From NCBI GenBank assembly GCA_905198825.1, contig CAJKEF010000107.1, positions 1-5,276 on the forward strand: 5,276 nt of DNA, given 5' to 3'. The stretch's first letter is position 1; the number at the start of each line of letters is the position of its first letter. A program made the translations under genes and the position numbers. The notes under the pieces were generated by a model that saw only the letters and a list, made by a program, of their open reading frames with translations, made no database searches and was not told where the DNA came from. Source of the stretch: an uncultured Collinsella sp. (GTDB taxonomy: Bacteria; Actinomycetota; Coriobacteriia; Coriobacteriales; Coriobacteriaceae). Below are positions 1-5,244 of this stretch, one piece after another.

Positions 1-7
1 TCAATCG

Positions 8-38
8 TTACGCGCTCATCATATGCCTGCGGTATCAT
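8..38 (+). promoter_or_regulatory. Possible glmU promoter (weak candidate)
   Basis: TATCAT at 33-38 resembles a -10 box (5 of 6 to TATAAT). The best -35-like hexamer, TTACGC at 8-13, lies 19 bp upstream, which is long and a poor match. A second -10-like hexamer, TATAAC, lies at 73-78 but would leave almost no room for the ribosome binding site. The 93 bases before glmU contain no other gene that I can support. Transcription could equally come from upstream of the window. Confidence 0.22.
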
Positions 39-93
39 ATTGCGCCGTGTATCGTTTCCAAACACACGTCTCTATAACGTAACAGGAGATCAC

Positions 94-1506
94 ATGGACG
101 CAACCGCAATTATCCTCGCCGCCGGCGAGGGCACCCGCATGAAGTCGAACCACTGCAAGGTTTCGCACAAGATTCTAGGCAAGCCCATGGTTCAGTGGAT
201 CGTCGACGCCACCATCAAGGCCGGCTGCAGCCGCGTCGTGGTCGTCATCGGCAGCCACGCCGACGAGATGCGCGCCCTCATCGATGGCGCCTACACCAAC
301 AGCGCCACCAAGGTCGAGTGCGTCGAGCAGACCGAGCGCCTGGGCACCGGCCACGCCGTAAAGGTCGCGCTCGAGGCCTGCGGCATCACGCAAGGCCCCG
401 TCGTCGTGCTCAACGGCGACCTGCCGCTCATCACCGCCGACACCGTCGCCAAGTTCGCGCAGACCGTCGCCACCGGCGAGCTCGCCTGCACCGTCATGAC
501 CATGACCCCGCCCGATCCTTTTGGCTACGGCCGCATCAAGCTGGGCGCCGACGGCCAGATCGAGCGCATCATCGAGCAGAAGGACTGCACGCCCGAGCAG
601 GCCGCCACGCTGCTCGAGTGCAACGCCGGCTGCTACGCCTTCGACGGCGCGCAGCTTGCCGCCCACATTAACGAGATCGGCAACGACAACGCGCAGTCCG
701 AGTACTACCTGCCCGACATGCTCGAAATCCTCAAGGGTCACGGCCAGGCAGTCTCCATCTTCCACTGCGACGACTACCGCGACGGCCTGGGCGTCAACAG
801 CCGCATCCAGCTCGCGCAGCTCACCGCCATCGCGCGCGACCGCATCAACGAGCACTGGATGGCAGAAGGCGTCACGTTCATCGACCCCACGCAGGCCTGG
901 ATCGGTCCCGACGCCACCATCGGCCGCGACACCGTCGTGTGGCCGCAGACGCATCTGATCGGTCACGTCACCGTGGGCGAGGAGTGCCAGCTCGGCCCCA
1001 ACAGCCGCCTCACCGACACCACCGTCGGCAGCGGCTGCATCATCGATGAGACCATCGCCATCGAGGCCGTCATCGAGAACGGCGTCGACTGCGGCCCGCG
1101 CGCCTACCTGCGCCCGGGCACCCACATGCTCGACGGCTCCAAGGCCGGTACGCACGTGGAAATCAAGAAGTCCACGATCGGCGAGGGTTCCAAGGTGCCG
1201 CACCTGTCCTACATCGGCGACACCACCATGGGCGCCGGCGTCAACGTGGGCGCGGGCTCCATCACCTGCAACTACGACGGCGTGCACAAGCACAAGACCG
1301 TCATCGGCAAGGATGCCTTCATCGGTTCCGACACCATGATGGTCGCGCCCGCCCAGATCGGCGACGGCGCGCTCGTGGCCGCCGGCTCCGTCATCACTGA
1401 ACCGGTCCCGGCAGACGCACTCGGTCTGGGTCGCGCCCGTCAGGTAAACATTGAGGGCTGGGCCGCCGATTATCGCCGCCGTCTGCACGAGAACGACGAG
1501 GTATAA
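94..1506 (+). CDS. glmU: Bifunctional UDP-N-acetylglucosamine pyrophosphorylase / glucosamine-1-phosphate N-acetyltransferase
   Basis: This cytoplasmic enzyme acetylates glucosamine-1-phosphate with acetyl-CoA, then uridylates it with UTP to give UDP-GlcNAc, the precursor of peptidoglycan and other glycans. The 470 residues are a normal family length. The N-terminal uridylyltransferase domain (about 1-235) shows the nucleotide loop LAAGEGTRMKS (8-18), LGTGHA (83-88), NGDLPL (107-112, with the metal-binding Asp109), GYGRI (144-148) and LGVNSR (232-237). The C-terminal left-handed beta-helix (about 265-450) has hexapeptide repeats, RPGTH (340-344), HVEIKKS (354-360), the catalytic histidine at 370 in PHLSYIGD, and GAGSITCNYDG (386-396). 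The ATG at 94 is preferred because AGGAG (84-88) lies 5 bases upstream; the frame stays open back to a TTG at 40 that lacks a ribosome binding site. A terminator follows, so glmU and prs are probably separate or partly coupled units. The identification is secure. Confidence 0.98.
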   Translation: MDATAIILAAGEGTRMKSNHCKVSHKILGKPMVQWIVDATIKAGCSRVVVVIGSHADEMRALIDGAYTNSATKVECVEQTERLGTGHAVKVALEACGITQGPVVVLNGDLPLITADTVAKFAQTVATGELACTVMTMTPPDPFGYGRIKLGADGQIERIIEQKDCTPEQAATLLECNAGCYAFDGAQLAAHINEIGNDNAQSEYYLPDMLEILKGHGQAVSIFHCDDYRDGLGVNSRIQLAQLTAIARDRINEHWMAEGVTFIDPTQAWIGPDATIGRDTVVWPQTHLIGHVTVGEECQLGPNSRLTDTTVGSGCIIDETIAIEAVIENGVDCGPRAYLRPGTHMLDGSKAGTHVEIKKSTIGEGSKVPHLSYIGDTTMGAGVNVGAGSITCNYDGVHKHKTVIGKDAFIGSDTMMVAPAQIGDGALVAAGSVITEPVPADALGLGRARQVNIEGWAADYRRRLHENDEV

Positions 1507-1521
1507 CGTTTTACCAAGCAC

Positions 1522-1556
1522 AAAAGGAGCTGTTCCCACGGGGACGGCTCCTTTTT
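1522..1556 (+). terminator. Intrinsic terminator after glmU
   Basis: Bases 1522-1536 pair with 1541-1555, giving about 15 pairs including two G-U, closed by a CACG tetraloop. The outer arm AAAAGGAGC pairs with GCTCCTTTT, and a run of five T (1552-1556) follows. It begins 16 bases after the glmU stop, which is the expected position for a rho-independent terminator. Confidence 0.9.
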
Positions 1557-1624
1557 CTATCGTGACCTGCGCGACCGGATGAGTGGTCGGTTCGTGTCCG
1601 TTGACGGTAAAGACGTTATCAAGA

Positions 1625-1653
1625 CTCGATAAACCCCGCCGCGCGGTTACAAT
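1625..1653 (+). promoter_or_regulatory. Possible prs promoter
   Basis: TACAAT at 1648-1653 is a good -10 hexamer (5 of 6) and would start transcription near 1660, giving a leader of about 38 bases. The hexamer at -35 spacing (1625-1630, CTCGAT) is poor. A better -35-like TTGACG at 1601-1606 is too far from it. An 8-bp palindrome CCGCGCGG (1639-1646) sits in the spacer and may be chance. The gap between the glmU terminator and prs (1557-1697) holds no gene that I can see. Confidence 0.3.
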
Positions 1654-1697
1654 GCAACAAGGCATCTATATGGCATTCGATATAAAGGAGAAGGGTA

Positions 1698-2684
1698 ATG
1701 CCGATTAATGATCCCGAGAAGTCGGAGAATATGCGCAAGTCCATCCGCGTGTATTCCGGTTCCTCCAACCGTCCCCTCGCTCAGAAGATCGCTGAGTACC
1801 TTGGGGTCGAGCTTTCGGGCCTTACGCTAAAGCAGTTCGCCAACGGTGAGATTTACGCCCGCTACGACGAGACCGTCCGCGGCGCCGACGTCTTCCTGAT
1901 TCAGTCCGTGGCCGGCGGCAACGTCAACGACATGCTCATGGAGCTGCTCATCGCCACCGACGCTGCCAAGCGCGCATCCGCCCGCTCCATCACCGCCGTT
2001 ATCACCCACTACGGCTATGCCCGCCAGGACCGCAAGGCCGGCCCGCGCGAGCCCATCACCGCCCGCCTCGTCGCCAACCTGCTCGAGCGCGCCGGTGTCG
2101 ACCGCATCATCACCCTCGACCTGCACCAGGGTCAGATCCAGGGCTTCTTCGATATCCCGGTTAACCACCTGTCCGCACTGCCGCTGTTTGGCCAGTACTA
2201 CAACGACATGCACTTCGACACCGACAACCTGGTTGTCGTCTCCCCCGACGTGGGTCGTGCCAAGGCCGCCAAGAAGCTGTCCGACATGCTCGGCTGCGAC
2301 CTGGCCATCGCCCACAAGGGCCGTCCGCGCCACAACGCCGCCGAGGTCATGGGCATCATCGGCGACATCAAGGGCAAGACCTGCGTCATCAACGACGACA
2401 TGATCGACACCGCTGGCACCCTGTGCGCCAACGTCAAGGAGCTCAAGGCTATGGGCGCTGGCGACATCTACGTCTGCGCCACCCACGGCATCTTCTCCGG
2501 TCCGGCCATCGAGCGTCTGAACGACGCCCCGATCGTCGAGTGCCTCGTCACCGACGCCATTCCCGTCGAGGTCGGCGGCAAGATCAAGACCATCTCGGTC
2601 GCCGAGGAGTTCGCTCAGGCCATCTCCGCCGTTTACCACGAGGAGCCCGTCTCCACGCTCGTCGGCGGCGACTTCGCGCTGTAA
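1698..2684 (+). CDS. prs: Ribose-phosphate pyrophosphokinase (PRPP synthetase, class I)
   Basis: This cytoplasmic enzyme transfers pyrophosphate from ATP to ribose-5-phosphate to make PRPP, used for purine, pyrimidine, histidine, tryptophan and NAD synthesis. The 328 residues show the class I signatures in order: FANGEIYARYDETVRGADVF (47-66), the ATP-binding stretch THYGYARQDRK (103-113) followed by GPREPITARLVANLLE (115-130), DLHQGQIQGFFDIPVNHL (141-158), SPDVGRAKAAKKL (182-194), the catalytic-loop KGRPRHN (207-213, with Lys207 and Arg209) and the ribose-5-phosphate loop INDDMIDTAGTL (231-242). The ATG at 1698 has AAAGGAG (1684-1690) seven bases upstream. The family core begins at an internal Met12 (MRKSIRVYSG), so the protein carries an 11-residue polar N-terminal extension. 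Met12 has only a GGAG three bases away, too close to work well, so the longer form is preferred. A strong terminator follows. The identification is secure. Confidence 0.97.
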   Translation: MPINDPEKSENMRKSIRVYSGSSNRPLAQKIAEYLGVELSGLTLKQFANGEIYARYDETVRGADVFLIQSVAGGNVNDMLMELLIATDAAKRASARSITAVITHYGYARQDRKAGPREPITARLVANLLERAGVDRIITLDLHQGQIQGFFDIPVNHLSALPLFGQYYNDMHFDTDNLVVVSPDVGRAKAAKKLSDMLGCDLAIAHKGRPRHNAAEVMGIIGDIKGKTCVINDDMIDTAGTLCANVKELKAMGAGDIYVCATHGIFSGPAIERLNDAPIVECLVTDAIPVEVGGKIKTISVAEEFAQAISAVYHEEPVSTLVGGDFAL

Positions 2685-2717
2685 TCCAACGCGCATCGCA
2701 TCATCTTTGGTGTTTTT

Positions 2718-2748
2718 AAAGGGTCGGAAGCTCGCTTCCGACCCTTTT
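2718..2748 (+). terminator. Intrinsic terminator after prs
   Basis: A perfect 10-bp stem (GGGTCGGAAG at 2721-2730 with CTTCCGACCC at 2735-2744) closes a CTCG tetraloop. It is extended by A-T pairs from AAA 2718-2720 and followed by TTTT (2745-2748). It lies 33 bases after the prs stop and should isolate prs from the downstream block. The reverse strand has only a short T run, so bidirectional action is uncertain. Confidence 0.93.
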
Positions 2749-2769
2749 CTATCCCTCGCCAACCTTCCC

Positions 2770-2972
2770 TGGACAATTAATTCAGATACGTATTTTTCTA
2801 AAGCTCCAAAGAGCCGTTCGGAGCCTTCGTAGCTCCCCGGCGGATGCCATACCGTCCAAAGCTCATCGTTTTCGAGTACAACCGCTGCATATTTATCCTC
2901 AAATCGCCCTCAAAGGCCCTTAGAAACGCCTCGAACGCCCGCCGCCTTATACGTATCTGAACTAACTGTCCA
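2770..2972 (-). mobile_element. MITE-like inverted-repeat element E1 (203 bp)
   Basis: The ends at 2770-2793 and 2949-2972 are inverted copies matching at 22 of 24 bases. The shared core on the inward-reading strand is TTAGTTCAGATACGTAT, preceded by TGGACAG, with an ATACGTAT palindrome at the inner end. All four arms in the window (two here, two in E2) begin with TGGACA, and their flanks diverge immediately outside it, which fixes the boundary. The interior is GC-rich and encodes no convincing complete protein, although the minus strand carries a protein-like frame of about 46 codons after a TGA at 2912-2910. The minus-strand orientation is assigned because that strand aligns best with E2 on the plus strand. 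No clean target-site duplication is visible. It could be a non-autonomous transposable element or a structured intergenic repeat. Confidence 0.7.
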
Positions 2973-3052
2973 GTAGATATCGTCAACCTTCGCGGCAGAG
3001 CTCAATTTCCTGCAATCCCCTCGACCGATTCCACCGATTTCATAACACCCAG

Positions 3053-3093
3053 CCGTTCATGGCGCACAGCGCCCCGCTGAGCGAAAAGAACGG
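3053..3093. promoter_or_regulatory. 41-bp nested imperfect palindrome upstream of the cargo gene
   Basis: The stem is symmetric about 3073. CCGTTC (3053-3058) pairs with GAACGG (3088-3093); an ATGG/AAAA internal loop follows; then CGC pairs with GCG (3063-3065, 3081-3083); then an A/A mismatch; then CAGCG pairs with CGCTG (3067-3071, 3075-3079) around a CCC loop. That makes 14 pairs. No T-tract follows on either strand, so it is not a classic terminator. If the start point proposed at 3136 is right, it lies upstream of the promoter and would act as DNA, for example as an operator. Confidence 0.4.
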
Positions 3094-3095
3094 TA

Positions 3096-3117
3096 TGGCG
3101 GTCGCATTCTGCCGCCA
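3096..3117. promoter_or_regulatory. Inverted repeat overlapping the cargo gene's -35 region
   Basis: TGGCGG (3096-3101) and CCGCCA (3112-3117) are perfect inverted half-sites separated by 10 bases, a centre-to-centre spacing of 16 bp. The site overlaps the proposed -35 hexamer (3101-3106) and the spacer, a common position for a repressor operator. No regulator is encoded nearby, and six-base half-sites in GC-rich DNA can occur by chance. Confidence 0.3.
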
Positions 3118-3129
3118 ACTTAGTACGTT
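3101..3129 (+). promoter_or_regulatory. Possible promoter for a leaderless cargo transcript
   Basis: TACGTT at 3124-3129 fits the actinobacterial TAnnnT -10 pattern. It occupies exactly -12 to -7 if transcription starts at the A of the ATG at 3136. The -35 hexamer GTCGCA (3101-3106), 17 bp upstream, is only a partial match. No purine-rich ribosome binding site precedes the ATG, which is what a leaderless message predicts. Confidence 0.35.
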
Positions 3130-3135
3130 ATAGCT

Positions 3136-4263
3136 ATGACGACCGTGATTTCACATCTCTCCGCCCTCCGCGCAATTCGTCGCGCACGACGGGCGTACTC
3201 TGCCCTACCCTGGGACTTCGTTGATAGTGAACAGCAAGCACAGGCCTTGGCTAGCTGCATTCCCAATAATGACGCGATAGACTTTGGCGCACTTTCGATA
3301 CTCGACGCCTGGAATGAAGATGATTCCGAACTGCTCGATCTTCTCGTTTCAGACGAAGACAACAGACGCCCCGACAAGCGACTTCTTCAGCATATTCTCT
3401 CCGCTCCGCTTCCTGAAGGTGCAATTATGCACGTCGAGGCCGACATCTACGCAACGTCTCCCGCCGTGACAGCCATGCTTTGTTCCAAAAATGAATCAGT
3501 CGCCAAAACCTTGATGCTTCTCATGGAACTGCTCGGAACCTACTCCCTTCCTCCCGGGGCAACATACCCTATTGCCCATGACGACATCTGGCCCAAGAGC
3601 GATGGCTGCGCAGCGACGGGCGATCTTGATTGCTTGGGCAACCAGTCGGTGGCCGAGCAACTGAACGAAACCCGCTATGAACAGGCACACTACAAATGCG
3701 AGCCCGCAACGACCATCGAAGATCTCGAGGCGGTCGCGCGCTTCGCCAAAAGTAGCTCATACACCTCGTTTCGCACGGCAGTCAAGCTTGCCCGACCCGG
3801 ATCTGCATCCCCAGCCGAATCCCTAATGTTAGCCGTTCTCGGAGCGCCCATGCGCTTTGGCGGATTCGGATGTTGCAGCCTGCCCATGGGAGGCCTGCTA
3901 CTCAACTATCGAATCGACTTCGACACTCTTGCGGTCAACATGTCCTCCGGCATCCCTTACGCCATCTGCGACCTGTATTGCCCGGCAGCCGGAGTCGACA
4001 ACGAATACAACGGAATTGGGCATGAGCTTCAAAACGCTCGCATCCACGATGGCAATCGAAATAATGGCCTCAAGGCAATGGGCATCCACGTCCTGGTTAT
4101 CAATCGCGACCAAATGAAAGACCTTGTTGCACTCGAAGCCTTCGCCCAAACGATGCATCGACTCGCAGGAGTCCGATTCCGATATCGCATCAAGGGCTAT
4201 CGCAAGCGTCAGGCCGCTTGGCTCAACGCTCTGCGGGCCGGAATCGGCCTTGCGCCGGTCTAA
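3136..4263 (+). CDS. Uncharacterised protein: AbiEi-like N-terminal pattern plus Vsr/DUF559-like nuclease-fold C-terminus
   Basis: The 375-residue protein is not assigned to a named gene. The first ~140 residues contain HVEADIYATSPAVTAML (99-115) followed by LMLLMELLGTYSLP (126-139). This recalls the 'SPE...ELcG.Y' module of AbiEi-type antitoxins and related coriobacterial proteins. Residues 225-246 (SPAESLMLAVLG...FGGFGC) lead into NYRIDFDTLAV (257-267) and then the nuclease-like core: D279 in CDLYCP, E290 in NEYNGIGHE (289-297), D305 and R308, LKAMG (312-316) and HVLVINRDQM (318-327). This order matches Vsr/DUF559 restriction-endonuclease-like folds, with Asn292 where DUF559 often has Asp. 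The C-terminal tail is basic (RYRIKGYRKRQ, 349-359). There is no signal peptide or membrane segment. An in-frame TAG at 3121 limits the start to ATG 3136 or GTG 3145, neither with a ribosome binding site. Codon use differs from the neighbours, with CTA and TTA leucines at 3823-3831. That it is a gene is well supported; its function is inferred from pattern only. Confidence 0.82.
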   Translation: MTTVISHLSALRAIRRARRAYSALPWDFVDSEQQAQALASCIPNNDAIDFGALSILDAWNEDDSELLDLLVSDEDNRRPDKRLLQHILSAPLPEGAIMHVEADIYATSPAVTAMLCSKNESVAKTLMLLMELLGTYSLPPGATYPIAHDDIWPKSDGCAATGDLDCLGNQSVAEQLNETRYEQAHYKCEPATTIEDLEAVARFAKSSSYTSFRTAVKLARPGSASPAESLMLAVLGAPMRFGGFGCCSLPMGGLLLNYRIDFDTLAVNMSSGIPYAICDLYCPAAGVDNEYNGIGHELQNARIHDGNRNNGLKAMGIHVLVINRDQMKDLVALEAFAQTMHRLAGVRFRYRIKGYRKRQAAWLNALRAGIGLAPV

Positions 4264-4286
4264 ACGGCGAATCACCCGTGCGCCGT
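4264..4286 (+). other. Weak hairpin just after the cargo gene
   Basis: ACGGCG (4264-4269) pairs with CGCCGT (4281-4286) around an 11-base loop, directly after the TAA. There is no T-tract, so it is at best a poor terminator or an mRNA 3'-end stem. Its right arm overlaps the arm 4282-4290 that could pair across E2, so the two structures would exclude each other. Confidence 0.3.
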
Positions 4287-4296
4287 CGAACAGGGC

Positions 4297-4500
4297 TGGA
4301 CAGTTAGTTCAAATACGTATAAATAGACACATTGAATTAGGCTGTTTTGCAGCTATCTCTATACCATTCGCCCTATTTGAAAGCGGGGTAGACTTCAAAA
4401 CAGCGTCATATGGACTAACTAAAGTTCCAAAACAACGTATCGGCATTGAATTGAGCAATTCGAGTCCTCAGAACTTATACGTATCTGAACTAACTGTCCA
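4297..4500 (+). mobile_element. MITE-like inverted-repeat element E2 (204 bp)
   Basis: The ends at 4297-4320 and 4477-4500 are inverted copies matching at 23 of 24 bases. Adding the following TAA-side bases, the pairing extends to about 26 bp. The arms are almost identical to those of E1, and the right arms of E1 (2949-2972) and E2 are the same over 24 bases. The interior is AT-richer than E1 and mostly diverged. However, AAAAC, ten bases, then GGAC occur at the same offset (101-119 from the end) when E2 is compared with the reverse complement of E1. No complete gene lies inside. A 9-bp inverted repeat (4282-4290 with 4509-4517) flanks the element a few bases outside its ends. E2 separates the cargo gene from pth. 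Confidence 0.72.
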
Positions 4501-4555
4501 CCTCGGATTTCGACGGCCGTCCAAACGCCCCCAAACAACCTCAATTGCCCTCCAT

Positions 4556-4584
4556 TTGACAGCGGCAACAGGGTCGCTCACCAT
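4556..4584 (+). promoter_or_regulatory. pth: Candidate pth promoter
   Basis: A perfect TTGACA -35 (4556-4561) is followed 17 bp later by CACCAT (4579-4584), which keeps the A2, A5 and T6 positions of TATAAT. Transcription would start near 4591, giving a leader of about 24 bases containing the ribosome binding site. It lies just downstream of E2, so pth could be expressed independently of prs and the cargo gene. The -10 is weak. Confidence 0.42.
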
Positions 4585-4614
4585 AGCAGGCGACAAATCA
4601 ACGAAAGGACGAAC

Positions 4615-5244
4615 ATGGCAGCTGCACAGCCGCTTAAGATTCGCATGGTTGCCGGACTTGGCAACCCTGGCGATGAGTATGCCGAGACCCGCCACAACGC
4701 TGGCTTCAAAGCAATCGACGAGTTGGCCCGTCAGGCCGGTGTCACGTACTGGAAAAACCAGGCCGGCGCCGAGGTCGCGCTCATCAACATCAACGACCCC
4801 GAGGAAGAGGGAGGCAAGCGGCAGATTGTGCTGGTCAAGCCGCAGTCGTACATGAACACCTCGGGCGGGCCCATCTCCAAGCTCTGCCGCGAGTACAAGA
4901 TCAAGGCCGAGGAGCTGCTCGTAATCCACGACGAGCTCGACATTCCCGCCGGCGACGTGCGCGTTAAGGTGGGCGGCGGCCATGCTGGCCACAACGGGCT
5001 GCGTTCCATCATCGACAAGATGGGCAGCCGCGACTTCAGCCGCATCCGCACCGGCATCGGCAACCCTCCCGGCAAGATGGCTGTCGCCGACTACGTGCTC
5101 AAGCAGCTGCGCGCCCGCGAGGCCGAGGATTTCCAGGACACCTGCGCCCGCGCCGCAGATGCCGCCGGTCTGGCCATCGTCCACGGCGTAATCTACGCCC
5201 GCGATCACGTAAACGGCGCCGCTTCCGCCAACGGCAAGCACTAA
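4615..5244 (+). CDS. pth: Peptidyl-tRNA hydrolase
   Basis: This cytoplasmic enzyme cleaves the ester bond of peptidyl-tRNAs that drop off ribosomes, freeing tRNA for reuse; it is essential in most bacteria. The 209-residue protein is slightly longer than the roughly 190-residue family norm, with short extensions at both ends. The motifs are complete: GLGNPGDEYAETRHNAG (14-30) with Asn17 and the catalytic His27, KPQSYMNTSG (75-84) with Met80 and Asn81, HDELDIPAG (105-113) with Asp106, GGGHAGHNGLRS (120-131) with Asn127, and FSRIRTGIGNP (141-151). The ATG at 4615 has AAAGGA (4604-4609) five bases upstream. Met11 is a possible but unneeded later start. High GC and C/G-ending codons match glmU and prs. 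A prs-pth arrangement is common, which makes the E1-cargo-E2 block the likely newcomer. The identification is secure. Confidence 0.97.
   Translation: MAAAQPLKIRMVAGLGNPGDEYAETRHNAGFKAIDELARQAGVTYWKNQAGAEVALININDPEEEGGKRQIVLVKPQSYMNTSGGPISKLCREYKIKAEELLVIHDELDIPAGDVRVKVGGGHAGHNGLRSIIDKMGSRDFSRIRTGIGNPPGKMAVADYVLKQLRAREAEDFQDTCARAADAAGLAIVHGVIYARDHVNGAASANGKH

Larger units (their letters stand above)
2770..4500. mobile_element. Putative composite cassette: E1 - cargo gene - E2, between prs and pth
   Basis: The block lies exactly between the outermost TIR arm of E1 (starting 2770) and the outermost arm of E2 (ending 4500), and these two arms are inverted relative to each other. It holds one gene (3136-4263). 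The left side abuts the prs terminator and the right side precedes the pth promoter candidate, so neither housekeeping unit is disrupted. The cargo gene and E2 look visibly less GC-rich than glmU, prs and pth. There is no transposase, integrase or clear target-site duplication, so movement would need enzymes supplied elsewhere. Alternatively, E1 and E2 may have inserted independently around a resident gene. The TIR relationship is seen; the cassette status is inferred. Confidence 0.35.

Noticed and set aside
1601..1606. TTGACG as the prs -35 box
   Set aside because: No acceptable -10 lies 16-18 bp downstream (1624-1629 is ACTCGA), and the good TACAAT is 41 bp away, so the hexamer is probably not part of that promoter.
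175..1665. Long minus-strand open frame (496 codons) opposite glmU
   Set aside because: It is a shadow of glmU: repetitive G/A/D/V-rich composition caused by the codon bias of the plus-strand gene, with no recognisable domain. The GlmU motifs on the plus strand are complete.
1827..2762. Minus-strand open frame (311 codons) opposite prs and running through its terminator
   Set aside because: It has low-complexity V/G/D-rich antisense composition, starts at a TTG between the prs terminator and E1, and shows no family motifs. Prs is certain on the other strand.
2798..2986. 62-codon minus-strand frame spanning E1
   Set aside because: It is basic and low-complexity, lacks a ribosome binding site, and similarity to E2 is limited to the TIR-encoded GQLVQIRI. 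An alternative minus-strand frame in E1 looks more protein-like and is listed as a finding.
3121..3135. Upstream extension of the cargo gene
   Set aside because: An in-frame TAG at 3121-3123 stops the frame, and only ATA, GTT and other non-standard codons lie between it and the ATG at 3136.
2770..4500. CRISPR array or integron attC sites suggested by repeated arms
   Set aside because: There are only two pairs of arms, inverted rather than direct, with unequal wide spacing and no spacer units. The attC hallmark core sites (RYYYAAC/GTTRRRY arrangement) are not evident.
4124..4855. Plus-strand frame of 243 codons crossing the cargo gene end, E2 and the pth start
   Set aside because: It overlaps two better-supported genes in another frame, and its sequence is S/R/T-rich shadow on both sides of E2. 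The part inside E2 starts GQLVQIRI only because the TIR arm is open in that frame.
4468..5241. Minus-strand open frame (257 codons) opposite pth
   Set aside because: Its codon pattern mirrors pth and its composition is rich in A, V, G and D. No ribosome binding site or domain is visible, and the pth motifs are complete.
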